DNA of 64,000 nt from Paenibacillus pinistramenti (GTDB lineage: Bacteria; Bacillota; Bacilli; Paenibacillales; Paenibacillaceae), in assembly GCF_005869875.1 (NCBI RefSeq), contig NZ_VAWG01000001.1, forward strand, positions 310,001 to 374,000, written 5' to 3'. The number at the start of each line of letters is the position of its first letter. Within the stretch, counting starts at the first letter, position 1. The notes below the pieces were generated by a model. It worked only from the letters and a program-made list of their open reading frames with translations. It ran no database searches and was not told the origin of the DNA. This document shows positions 15,807 to 23,101 of this stretch, in pieces. A program made the position numbers and the translations under genes.

Positions 15807-16027
15807 GTTAATTCATCATCCTTTACACTTCGAGTGACATTCAAATTTATGAAGCAATTGATATTATTGCCGAATTCATTTTTGTTTTCAACTGTTTTTC
15901 ATATTGTTTTGCAAATATTTCTTGTTATCCATTAAAGGTATTTTCCGAATTTGAAACTCTACAACAAGTTAGCTTTACTATTCCCGAAATGCTGTTAATT
16001 TCCTCATAGACATTCTGAACCAAATAA
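15807..16027. other. AT-rich divergent spacer upstream of kimA
   Basis: No gene is visible. The sequence is AT-rich and contains no recognisable ydaO/c-di-AMP riboswitch or strong promoter. A 16-base element AGACATTCTgAACCAA begins at 16008 and is repeated with one change (AGACATTCTaAACCAA) at 16115-16130. Confidence 0.5.
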
Positions 16028-16035
16028 ATCTAATT

Positions 16036-16110
16036 ATAAGCATAAGCACCGGCTTCAATATTATGCACATAAGCCGCGCCTTTCCGGGCAAAGCTACGGA
16101 GGTCTTTCAA
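16036..16110 (+). ncRNA. candidate structured RNA element ahead of the 53-residue membrane protein
   Basis: Two stacked hairpins can be drawn: CGGCTT/AAGCCG (16050-16077) and CC-TTTCCG/CGGA-GG enclosing GGCAAAGCTA (16079-16102). The second ends GGGCAAAGCTACGGAGGTCT, which resembles the 3' half of class I cyclic di-GMP riboswitches (CGCAAAGCTA...GGGTCT). The 5' GGCAAACC strand and the GAAA tetraloop of that class are not visible. It lies 45 bases before the start codon of a small gene. This is only a candidate. Confidence 0.3.
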
Positions 16111-16154
16111 TTACAGACATTCTAAACCAAGCCCAACAAAAGGAGTGTTGTACA

Positions 16155-16316
16155 ATGCGTGAAGGTTTGATTCCAGCCGTTCTGGGAACTGTGGTATCCG
16201 CTTCGGCCGCTTCAATGCTCGGCAGCAAATATAAGCTTGCCGCAACAGGTCTGCTTGGCTTTGGTCTTGCCCACATTGTCCTTGGCTGCATCGACTTGGT
16301 GGAACACCGGCGATAA
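16155..16316 (+). CDS. 53-residue membrane protein
   Basis: Begins MREGLIPAVLGTVVSASAAS and continues MLGSKYKLAATGLLGFGLAH to IVLGCIDLVEHRR. It has AAGGAG 9 bases ahead of the ATG and a strong terminator after it, so it is very likely a real gene. Two small-residue-rich hydrophobic segments (about residues 4-22 and 28-46) suggest a two-helix membrane hairpin of the ASAAS/Gly-rich kind found in several short Bacilli proteins. I do not recognise the family, and its function is unknown. Confidence 0.65.
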   Translation: MREGLIPAVLGTVVSASAASMLGSKYKLAATGLLGFGLAHIVLGCIDLVEHRR

Positions 16317-16352
16317 CGCCTGGAGTCATGCGGGAATCGGGTTGAAAGAACA

Positions 16353-16400
16353 AAAAGCTGTCCCCAAGTAGCATCCGCTACTGAAGGACAGCTTTATTTG
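16353..16400. terminator. bidirectional terminator between the small membrane gene and msrA
   Basis: AAAGCTGTCC pairs with GGACAGCTTT, with an inner GTAGC/GCTAC stem. There are T's on the plus side and a T5 run on the minus side, so it can end both converging transcripts. Confidence 0.88.
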
Positions 16401-16429
16401 TTAAGGTAAGGCTGCAGCAGGAAGCTGCT

Positions 16430-16948
16430 TTAATGGGTCCAGTGCTCCTGAATAAACTCGTCACGGCCGGATTTCTCCCGGTCTTCCTTGTAATGCTTGG
16501 GATTTTTCCTGTGGTAATCCTGATGGTAATCCTCTGCCTCATAGAAAGGCGCAGCCTCCAGAATTTCAGTTACGACCGGTTTATCGAAACGTCCGCTTGC
16601 TGCAAGCGCAGCCTTGGAGGCTTCGGCAAGCTCCTTCTGCTTCTCATTATGGTAGAAGATGGCTGTGCGGTATTGGGAGCCGCGGTCGTGAAACTGGCCT
16701 CCGTCATCTGTAGGGTCAATTTGCTGCCAATAGAGCTCCAGCAGCCGTTCATAAGGGAACAATTCGGGATCGAACGTAATTTGAACTACCTCATAATGGC
16801 CGGTATCCCCCTTCTTCACCTGCTCATAAGTCGGGTTCTCGACCGTTCCGCCCGAGTAGCCTGATACAATGCCGTGAATGCCCGGCAGCTCGTCAAATGG
16901 TGTGACCATGCACCAGAAGCAGCCTCCGGCGAATGTGGCTTTATCCAT
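16430..16948 (-). CDS. msrA: peptide methionine-S-sulfoxide reductase A
   Basis: About 172 residues from ATG 16948, which has GGAG 9 bases upstream; ATG 16957 abuts the site. It reduces methionine S-sulfoxide in oxidised proteins, normally regenerated by thioredoxin. Visible motifs are the active-site GGCFWC near the N-terminus, GYSGGTVENPTYEQV, GDTGHYEVVQITFDP and DGGQFHDRGSQYR. The C-terminus (YHQDYHRKNPKHYKEDREKS) contains no extra cysteine of the MsrB kind, so this is MsrA alone. The leader contains four 12-base direct repeats (see separate entry). An L,D-transpeptidase gene is divergent upstream. Confidence 0.94.
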   Translation of the reverse strand: MDKATFAGGCFWCMVTPFDELPGIHGIVSGYSGGTVENPTYEQVKKGDTGHYEVVQITFDPELFPYERLLELYWQQIDPTDDGGQFHDRGSQYRTAIFYHNEKQKELAEASKAALAASGRFDKPVVTEILEAAPFYEAEDYHQDYHRKNPKHYKEDREKSGRDEFIQEHWTH

Positions 16949-16970
16949 CTCTCTCATCTCCTCTATGTAT

Positions 16971-17018
16971 TAAGAACACTCCAAAGAACACTTCAAAGAA
17001 CACTTCAAAGAACATTTC
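16971..17018. repeat. four tandem 12-base repeats ahead of msrA
   Basis: AAAGAACACTTC or a close variant occurs four times in tandem with period 12 (16971, 16983, 16995, 17007). In the msrA direction it reads GAAGTGTTCTTT. It lies in or near the msrA leader. Recruitment of a regulator or slippage are both possible. Confidence 0.85.
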
Positions 17019-17107
17019 AAAAGATTGTGCATAGACTAATTCCAGCCTGAAATGCAAACCTCATGATACCATATCCCCTATTAAGGGTCTATACAAGGAG
17101 AGTCCCC

Positions 17108-17446
17108 ATGCCTAACTACCGGATTATCGTCGATCTTTCGGACCATATGCTTTATCTGCTCGATAACAACATTGTCGCGCGCGGATTCCCTGTAGCCACC
17201 GGTGCCATGCTGACGCAGACGCCTTACGGAGATTATACCATTGTCAATAAACAGCCCAATCCCGGCGGACCCTTCGGCGTGCTGTGGATGGGGTTATCCA
17301 AACCGCATTACGGCATTCACGGCACCAATAACCCCGCCTCAATTGGAAAATCCGTCTCCCACGGCTGCATCCGCATGTACAATGAAGATGTCCTTCAGCT
17401 GTCTAATCTGGTGTCCATCGGCACAAGAGTTTCCATCCGTCCCTAG
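17108..17446 (+). CDS. L,D-transpeptidase (YkuD domain)
   Basis: A 112-residue protein. ATG 17108 is preferred because AAGGAG lies 7 bases upstream; the frame is open to 17063 without a site. It begins [20 protein letters not shown], then has [24 protein letters not shown] and the catalytic [12 protein letters not shown], with the active-site Cys in HGCIR and its partner His in GIHG. The enzyme makes or anchors L,D cross-links in peptidoglycan. It is a bare catalytic domain: no LysM, no signal peptide and no membrane helix, unlike B. subtilis YkuD. Export by an unknown route or use in the spore is therefore open. Confidence 0.88.
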   Translation: MPNYRIIVDLSDHMLYLLDNNIVARGFPVATGAMLTQTPYGDYTIVNKQPNPGGPFGVLWMGLSKPHYGIHGTNNPASIGKSVSHGCIRMYNEDVLQLSNLVSIGTRVSIRP

Positions 17447-17492
17447 CCTTATGATACACTGGCTTTAAACCGCAAAAGGAGCCAATCTAATC

Positions 17493-17561
17493 ATGTACAT
17501 ACTTCTCATCGTAATTGTCATCTGGGTCGTTTATATGGTTCTGCAAAAGAGAAAAAGGTAA
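17493..17561 (+). CDS. 22-residue hydrophobic peptide
   Basis: Reads MYILLIVIVIWVVYMVLQKR then KR. AAAGGAG lies 11 bases ahead of the ATG. A single helix of about 17 hydrophobic residues with a basic tail fits a tiny membrane peptide, such as a regulatory subunit or toxin-like peptide. It lies between the L,D-transpeptidase gene and the converging histidine kinase gene. No homologue is recognised, and it could be chance. Confidence 0.4.
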   Translation: MYILLIVIVIWVVYMVLQKRKR

Positions 17562-17605
17562 GCCGCAGGAGATTCGGCACAAGAACAGGTTGTTAAGCAA
17601 GCGGC

Positions 17606-19240
17606 CTAGGCTCTGTTCAGAGTTAAGGCGAACAAACTTCCCTCGTTTGAGGATACCAGAAGCTCCAGCTCTCCGCCGAGCGCCTGAGCGAGCAGCCTGC
17701 TGTAGGTCAAGCCGAGTCCCAGTCCTCTGGGACGGGCGCTTCTTCTTTCTCCCCGGTAAAATCTTTCAAAAATATTCGGCTGGTCCTCCTGGCTCACTCC
17801 GATTCCGTTATCCTGAACCTCAATCCGCACTTTCTCTCCAGCTCCAGCTACCGCTCCAACTCCAGCTTCTGCTTCTGCTTCTGCTCCTGCGTCCAGAGAC
17901 ACCCTTATAAACAGCGGGCGGTCAGGATGAGCGGCCTGAAAGCTGTTGTTCAATAAATTCACCAGAATCTGTCTAATCCTCAAGCTGTCGCCAATTCCGT
18001 ACACCTGATCCGAAGGGAGCTCCAGGCTCACGGAGACTGTGCGGTGCTCCTCCATAAGCTCCCATTGCCGGACAACTTCCGTCAGCAGGGCGTTCAGCTC
18101 AATCCGGTCGCTGCGGACGCTCACATTCCCGGCTGCAAGCGCATTATATTCGAGCAGGTCTGCCACCATGCGGTCCAGTCTGCCTGTTTCCTGAAGCGCA
18201 AGCTCCAGGAACTCCTCCGCTTCCTCCTCGTCCACCACTTTATCCTTCACCGCATGAAGAAGGCCTTTAATGGAAGTGACCGGCGTCTTCAGCTCATGGC
18301 TTACTCCCGCCAAGGAGAGCATTCTCCAATCCTCAAGCTGCTTAAGCCGCAGGGCCATTTCCCGGAAAGAGCCGACCAGCTCTGAAATCTCGCGTTCCTG
18401 GGTCTTAAGCTGGAGATTCTCGATATTATAGTTCCCGGACCTGATCCGCCCTGCTGCGATGGTGATTTGCTTCAGCGGTTTGGACAAACGGCTGGACAGC
18501 AGGTAAATGGTCAGCCAGCCCGATAAGGTGAACGTAATTAACAAAATAACGACAACGACGAGCACCGACCGGCTGGTGGTCAGGGATTTGTCGGATTGAA
18601 GCAGCACGACCCGGCCTGCTTCTGCGCTGTCGCTCTTAACGGCAGCGGAGACAGAGGCATATTCCGAATGCCTGGACTTCAGGGCTTGCGGGTCCCATTT
18701 TTCCTCCATCTGCTGTTCGGTTATCTTTGGCATACTGTAGACAAGCTTCCCGTCCTGATCCAGAATCAGCAGGCAGAACTCCGGATCAAGCCTGAAGAAG
18801 CGCAGCCGGTTCTCCACGAGCTCATCCAATTGCGGCGGAATTTCAAGGCCTGACGGGCCTGAAACCCGGTCGGCCAGATCCTGTACAAACAGGCTTGACG
18901 TCTGCAGCCGGTTGTCACGGGCCGTTTCCCGGATCCAGTAGATCGAGACCGAAGCAATAACCGCACAGCCAATGAACAAGATGACGAGATACCTGAGCGA
19001 CCAATAAGACAATATCGAGACCTGCTTCGGCCGTGATTCCGGCCGCGATTTCTGTCGCGATTTCTGTCGCAATTCCGGCGGCAATCCCGGTCCCGGCTCC
19101 GATGCTGACTCAGACTCCGGCTTTGACCTCGGCTCTGACGTCGGCTCCGGGTGTACCTTCAAGTTAGATTTCAGCTGTGTGTGCAAAATGAATACCCGCT
19201 TCCCCTTAAAGTCCGGATCTCTCCCTGTTCTCTCGGCCAT
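17606..19240 (-). CDS. sensor histidine kinase with low-complexity N-terminus
   Basis: 544 residues from ATG 19240; the start overlaps the upstream regulator gene by 70 bases. Residues 1-73 are cytoplasmic and repetitive in Pro, Ser, Glu, Arg and Lys (EPRSKPESESASEPGPG, RQKSRQKSRPESRPK). Then come a membrane helix (LRYLVILFIGCAVIASVSIY), an extracellular sensor segment of about 130 residues, a second helix (VLVVVVILLITFTLSGWLTI), a HAMP region, the phosphoacceptor SHELKTPVTS, and an ATPase domain with NLLNNSFQAA, DNGIGVS and GLGLTYSRLLA. An Ala/Glu/Gly repeat (AEAEAGVGAVAGAG) interrupts the ATPase domain. It pairs with the OmpR-type regulator upstream. The true start could be internal, but no ribosome site supports one. 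Confidence 0.88.
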   Translation of the reverse strand: MAERTGRDPDFKGKRVFILHTQLKSNLKVHPEPTSEPRSKPESESASEPGPGLPPELRQKSRQKSRPESRPKQVSILSYWSLRYLVILFIGCAVIASVSIYWIRETARDNRLQTSSLFVQDLADRVSGPSGLEIPPQLDELVENRLRFFRLDPEFCLLILDQDGKLVYSMPKITEQQMEEKWDPQALKSRHSEYASVSAAVKSDSAEAGRVVLLQSDKSLTTSRSVLVVVVILLITFTLSGWLTIYLLSSRLSKPLKQITIAAGRIRSGNYNIENLQLKTQEREISELVGSFREMALRLKQLEDWRMLSLAGVSHELKTPVTSIKGLLHAVKDKVVDEEEAEEFLELALQETGRLDRMVADLLEYNALAAGNVSVRSDRIELNALLTEVVRQWELMEEHRTVSVSLELPSDQVYGIGDSLRIRQILVNLLNNSFQAAHPDRPLFIRVSLDAGAEAEAEAGVGAVAGAGEKVRIEVQDNGIGVSQEDQPNIFERFYRGERRSARPRGLGLGLTYSRLLAQALGGELELLVSSNEGSLFALTLNRA

Positions 19241-19854
19241 TCCGCCAGCAGCTTCCGCAGCCTTTTGACGGATAGATCTACCGCTCGGTCGCTCCCTTCA
19301 TAATCAAAGCCCCATATTTCCTCAATCAGCTGCTCTCTAGTAAATACCCGATTCGGCTTGGAAGTGAGGAACAGGAGCACTTCCAGCTCACGCGGACTTA
19401 GCGCAAGCTCCCGGCCATGCAGGCAAATCCGTTTGGCCTGTCTGTCGACCAGCAGAGCCCCGAAATGAAGACAGCCGGAATCCCCATGGTACACGGGCCT
19501 TCTTCTCAGCACTGCATTCACCCTTGCCACAACCTCCTCCGGCACGAAGGGCTTGATCATGTAATCATCCGCTCCGCTGTTTAAGCCCTGAAGCCTGTCA
19601 TCCAGGCGGTCCCTTGCGGTCAGCATAATGACCGGACATGCACTTGCTGCCCGAATGTGCTCCAGAAGCTCGAAGCCGTCCAGCCCGGGAAGCATAATGT
19701 CAAGAAGCACAAGATCAAAGGCCTGCTCCTTAAACTCTATCAGCGCTTCCTGGCCGTCCATGCAGCTTACGACATGAAACCCGGCCTTCTTCAAATAGGA
19801 CGCCAGCACCCGGGAGATCGCTTCCTCATCCTCTACTACCAGCAGCTTCTGCAT
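19171..19854 (-). CDS. OmpR/PhoB-family response regulator
   Basis: About 227 residues from ATG 19854, 11 bases after GGAGG; a GTG at 19866 abuts the site. The receiver domain has the acidic pair VVEDEEAISRVLA, the phosphoacceptor Asp in LVLLDIMLPGLDGFE, the switch Thr in VIMLTARD and the Lys in MIKPF. The winged-helix effector domain has LSPRELEVLLFLTSKPNRVF, DYEGSDRAVDLSVKRLRKLL and TLRGSGYSF. It is phosphorylated by the overlapping kinase gene and binds direct repeats at target promoters. The target is unknown. A YceI lipocalin-like gene is divergent upstream, and no kinase-coupled transporter is adjacent. Confidence 0.93.
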   Translation of the reverse strand: MQKLLVVEDEEAISRVLASYLKKAGFHVVSCMDGQEALIEFKEQAFDLVLLDIMLPGLDGFELLEHIRAASACPVIMLTARDRLDDRLQGLNSGADDYMIKPFVPEEVVARVNAVLRRRPVYHGDSGCLHFGALLVDRQAKRICLHGRELALSPRELEVLLFLTSKPNRVFTREQLIEEIWGFDYEGSDRAVDLSVKRLRKLLAEWPREQGEIRTLRGSGYSFCTHS

Positions 19855-20056
19855 GTGCAGAACCACCTCCTCCTGCGGGTTATGCCCGGCGGCAATGCCC
19901 GATTTAGGTCTATTTTACACATTTGCGGAAAAGGAGCAAGCTTCAAGCACCCGACACACTCCCGACTTATTTCATTGGTAAAATGCGTTTGCAGACCCAT
20001 CATCCAAGACCCGCAGCTATCAAAAATAGTCTATATATTGGAGGAGACAAGCAGAG

Positions 20057-20773
20057 ATGAACAAAAGAAGCTGGATTATTGTGTCAGGAGCACTGGTCAT
20101 TGTGCTGGTTGTGTTCGGGTACACTTTTCTGAAATCGTATATGGGCAATAACATCGAGATCAGCAGCGTCATGCCTGCCCAGGCGGCTGAGGCGGATCCG
20201 AATGGAGGAACCTCTGAAGCTGGCGCAGACAGCGGGGCGGCGGTAAGTGCGGAAGCTTTGAACGGGGAGTGGACGATCTCTGAGGGGTCCAAGGTCTACT
20301 ATTCCGTTACCACCTCCCAGGAAACCGTGAATTTTGTAAATGAGAAGGTCAATGGCAGCTGGACTGTCGACCTGGACAACCCGGAAGCGATGAAAGGCAG
20401 CGGCAAAATCGATATGACGGCCAACGACTCGGGCAACAGCATGCGGGATGAGCATATCCGGGGCGCTGAATTTTTTGACGCTGCAGCCTATCCGGAAGCC
20501 GAATTTACCGCCAAGTCCTTTGATAACCTGACATCCGGCTGGAAGGAAGGAGCCGCCTTGCCCTTTACTTTAACGGGGACACTCAAGGTACGCGGCATTG
20601 AGAAAGAGGTTTCTATTGATGCGAAGGTCATGTACAGCGGCGGGAAGCTGCTGCTGTCCGGTACAACTGTGGTTACATTCAGCGATTTTGGCATGAAAAA
20701 TCCGCATACCGTCGTGCTTGACACCGAAAATGACATTAAAGTGCAGCTTGAGCTCATTCTGACGAAGAACTGA
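20057..20773 (+). CDS. membrane-anchored YceI-like protein
   Basis: A 238-residue protein with GGAGGAG upstream. Residues 6-26 form an N-terminal membrane anchor (WIIVSGALVIVLVVFGYTFL), followed by a short Ala/Gly/Glu linker and a YceI domain of about 170 residues. Markers are the strands GEWTISEGSKVYYSVTTSQE, NGSWTVDLDNPEAMKGSGKI, the MRDEHIRGAEFFDAAAYPEA block and FTLTGTLKVRGIEKEVSIDA. YceI proteins form a lipocalin-like barrel that binds isoprenoid-type lipids, so this one likely handles such a lipid on the outer face of the membrane. It is divergent from the two-component system and may be controlled by it. Confidence 0.88.
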   Translation: MNKRSWIIVSGALVIVLVVFGYTFLKSYMGNNIEISSVMPAQAAEADPNGGTSEAGADSGAAVSAEALNGEWTISEGSKVYYSVTTSQETVNFVNEKVNGSWTVDLDNPEAMKGSGKIDMTANDSGNSMRDEHIRGAEFFDAAAYPEAEFTAKSFDNLTSGWKEGAALPFTLTGTLKVRGIEKEVSIDAKVMYSGGKLLLSGTTVVTFSDFGMKNPHTVVLDTENDIKVQLELILTKN

Positions 20774-20808
20774 CACGCGGGCATCCGCTGTCCATACGCT
20801 CCCCAAGA

Positions 20809-20846
20809 ATCACTTATTGCATTGACGATCACTTATTGCATTGACG
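20809..20846. repeat. 19-base perfect tandem duplication after the YceI gene
   Basis: ATCACTTATTGCATTGACG occurs twice back to back (20809-20827 and 20828-20846), followed by ATCA. It lies between the YceI stop and the terminator, and its role is unknown. Confidence 0.9.
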
Positions 20847-20860
20847 ATCAGCTATTATCA

Positions 20861-20905
20861 AGACAGGAGCCGGGGGATACCCCGGTATTCCTGTCTGGCT
20901 GTTTT
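20861..20905 (+). terminator. intrinsic terminator between the YceI and solute-binding genes
   Basis: AGACAGGA pairs with TCCTGTCT around an inner CCGGGG/CCCCGG stem. A GTTTTT tract follows shortly after. Confidence 0.8.
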
Positions 20906-20931
20906 TCCCCGGCCGTATAACTGGTCCGACC

Positions 20932-22287
20932 TCAATTGCTCTTCTGGGCCGCTGCCTGATGCTGCTTCGCAAATTCCTCAGGCGTCACTGCCTCGCCGAA
21001 CAAGGCTTGGATCATGTTGAGATGGACTTGAGCTGCATCCGGCTTCATCTGGACATCGGCAAACAGCGTAATGTTGCTCGCTTTGTTAAGCTCGCCCAGC
21101 AGATCGGCATAAATTTGCGGAAGCTTCATATTAGCCGTATCGACTTTCGTCGCCGGAATTACGCCGGCATCCGTCACCGACTGCTCTCCCCATTTGGCCA
21201 CAAAATAGGAAACAAACTTCTTCGCCTCTTCCTTCACTTTGGAATTCTCCGCTACGAACAAGCCGGCGCCGGGTCCGCCTACCCAGCTGTTGCTGTCGCC
21301 GCTGCCGCCTTCAACAGAAGGGAACTTGAAGAAGCCAACCTTGTCTTTGAATTCCTGCGGAACATCCGGGTTGGTCGTAAAGTTCGGAATTTCCCAGGTG
21401 CCGGTCAGAAACATGGCTGCCCTGCCGTCCATAAACTCCGTTTTGCCTTCCTCATTGGACAAGCCGTTAAAGCCTTTGTTAAAAGCATTCATGTCCACCA
21501 GGTCCTGTATTTCCGCCGCCGCTTGAATGAGGCCAGCATCTTCAAAGGTTCCGGTTCCGCTGATCGCTTGGGTAAGCGTGCCTCTTCCGGCGATGCGTTC
21601 AGCCAGGTACATGTACCACAGGGAGCCCATCCAGCGGTCCTTGTTGCCGAGCGCAACCGGCTCAACCCCTTTCGAGGCCAACATGCGCACCACTTGCTTG
21701 AACTGGCTGTAGGTGGCCGGGACCTGCAGATAGTATTTGGCAAAAATCGCTTTGTTATAGTAAATAGGCGTAATGTTCAGCTCAATCGGAAGGGCGTACG
21801 TCCTTCCGTTTACCTCGTAGGCCTCTACCGTGCCGGGCACAAACTTGTCCTTCAGCTCCGGTCCGTTCACCACATCGTCAAGGGAAGCAAACAAACCGCT
21901 CTTCACATAAGGGTCCATGAACCCGGCCGCCCAGGTAATGCCTACGTCAGGCAGCTCATTAAAGGCGGACAGCACTTTTAATTTATTCTTGTACAGGTCG
22001 TTCTCAATGACCTCCTGCTTGATCGTGACATTCGGATGATCCTTCTCGTACTGGTCGATAATTTGGCTTACCAGCTTATACTGCTGGGCTGAGCTGTCCT
22101 CCGGCCAAATGTGCATCATTCTCAGCGTCACCGGTTTAGCGTCAGAATCTTCTGCCGAGTAGGGGGAAGAAGATCCATTATTTCCTGAAGACTCCCTATT
22201 CGAGCCTGAAGAGCTTCTGCAGCCGGGCAAAACAAGCAGCAGACTCAACACCAGCAGCAGGCTGGACACGGTCAGCTTCCTAACCAC
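20932..22287 (-). CDS. ABC sugar-binding lipoprotein (orphan, no permeases here)
   Basis: About 451 residues. GTG 22287 is 7 bases after a G6 site; TTG 22290 is an alternative. The signal ends in the lipobox LPGC, followed by a Ser/Asn/Gly linker. The mature part is a family 1 extracellular solute-binding protein: TLRMMHIWPEDSSAQQY near the start, DVGITWAAGFMDPYVKSGLF, NITPIYYNKAIF, FMDGRAAMFLTGTWEIPNF and FVSYFVAKWGEQSV. It probably binds oligosaccharides. It is last in the AraC, YesM-like, YesN-like series and divergent from a GH52 xylosidase, so xylo-oligosaccharides are the best guess. The expected pair of permease genes is not in this window. Confidence 0.9.
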   Translation of the reverse strand: MVRKLTVSSLLLVLSLLLVLPGCRSSSGSNRESSGNNGSSSPYSAEDSDAKPVTLRMMHIWPEDSSAQQYKLVSQIIDQYEKDHPNVTIKQEVIENDLYKNKLKVLSAFNELPDVGITWAAGFMDPYVKSGLFASLDDVVNGPELKDKFVPGTVEAYEVNGRTYALPIELNITPIYYNKAIFAKYYLQVPATYSQFKQVVRMLASKGVEPVALGNKDRWMGSLWYMYLAERIAGRGTLTQAISGTGTFEDAGLIQAAAEIQDLVDMNAFNKGFNGLSNEEGKTEFMDGRAAMFLTGTWEIPNFTTNPDVPQEFKDKVGFFKFPSVEGGSGDSNSWVGGPGAGLFVAENSKVKEEAKKFVSYFVAKWGEQSVTDAGVIPATKVDTANMKLPQIYADLLGELNKASNITLFADVQMKPDAAQVHLNMIQALFGEAVTPEEFAKQHQAAAQKSN

Positions 22288-22321
22288 CAAGATTACCCCC
22301 CGTTATGAAAAATCAGCGGAT

Positions 22322-23101
22322 TTAATAATACTCCGCCATCTCGCTGCGGTAGCGGCTTGGACTGATCTGCTCAAGCTGCTTGAATACCTTGATAAAATAT
22401 TTATCCGTACTGTACCCGACCTGCTCAGCAATCTGGCCGACAGGCAGCCGGGTTTGGGCCAGAAGCTGCTTGGCGTGCTGTATGCGACGCCGGGTTACAT
22501 ATTCGCTGAACGGGATGCCGGCCTCCTCCTTAAACAGAACGCTGAAATAGCTGGCATTCAGATGAACCTTTGCCGCCATATCCGCCATGGTCAGCTGCTC
22601 CTGCAGATGCCCGTCCACATACTCCATCACTTCCCCTACCGGTCCGCCCGGCCGGAATTCCTCTTCCTTGATTGCAAAAAGCTTCGGATCAACCAGCCGG
22701 GCAAGCTTCTCCGCCCGGTGCCGCTCTTCCTCCTGCTTAAGCGCCCGCTCCGTCATCTCCAGCAGCTCCTCTTTGTCTATCGGCTTAAGCAGATAGCCTA
22801 CCGCCCCCAGCCGCAGAGCGGTCTGCACATACTCGAATTCCGCATAGCCTGAAATGACGACCGATGCAGGCCGGTCGGGCCGTCCCTCCAGCAGGCGGAT
22901 TAAATCCAGGCCGCTGACCTCCGGCATCCGGACATCGGTAATCAGCAGATGTGCCGTATCCCGCTCGAGCCATTCGGCGGCCTCCACCCCGTTTGCCGCG
23001 CATTCCACGCGGTAACGTCCATCCGCCCACAGCTCAAGCGTTTTCCGAATCCCGTTCCGGGTTCCGGGTTCATCATCAACGATTAGAATCGTGCGAAGCA
23101 T
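22322..23101 (-). CDS. YesN-like response regulator (receiver plus AraC-type HTH)
   Basis: A 259-residue protein with GGGAGG ahead of the ATG. The receiver domain shows LIVDDEPGTRNGIRKTL, phosphoacceptor Asp in LLITDVRMPEVSGLDL, VVISGYAEF and LLKPIDK. The C-terminal 100 residues form an AraC-type double helix-turn-helix: LTMADMAAKVHLNASYFSVL, FKEEAGIPFSEYVTRRRIQ and VGYSTDKYFIKVFKQLEQIS. At 259 residues it is a compact version of YesN (about 370). It would be phosphorylated by the overlapping YesM-like kinase and probably activates the sugar-binding or xylosidase genes nearby. The start overlaps the kinase end by 26 bases. Confidence 0.92.
   Translation of the reverse strand: MLRTILIVDDEPGTRNGIRKTLELWADGRYRVECAANGVEAAEWLERDTAHLLITDVRMPEVSGLDLIRLLEGRPDRPASVVISGYAEFEYVQTALRLGAVGYLLKPIDKEELLEMTERALKQEEERHRAEKLARLVDPKLFAIKEEEFRPGGPVGEVMEYVDGHLQEQLTMADMAAKVHLNASYFSVLFKEEAGIPFSEYVTRRRIQHAKQLLAQTRLPVGQIAEQVGYSTDKYFIKVFKQLEQISPSRYRSEMAEYY

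Noticed and set aside
15807-16027. ydaO-type c-di-AMP riboswitch ahead of kimA
   Set aside because: None of the conserved GGGGGA or purine-rich pairing blocks is visible, and the region is AT-rich and short.
16971-17018. CRISPR-like array
   Set aside because: The repeats are 12 bases with no spacers, and no cas genes are present. It is a plain tandem repeat.
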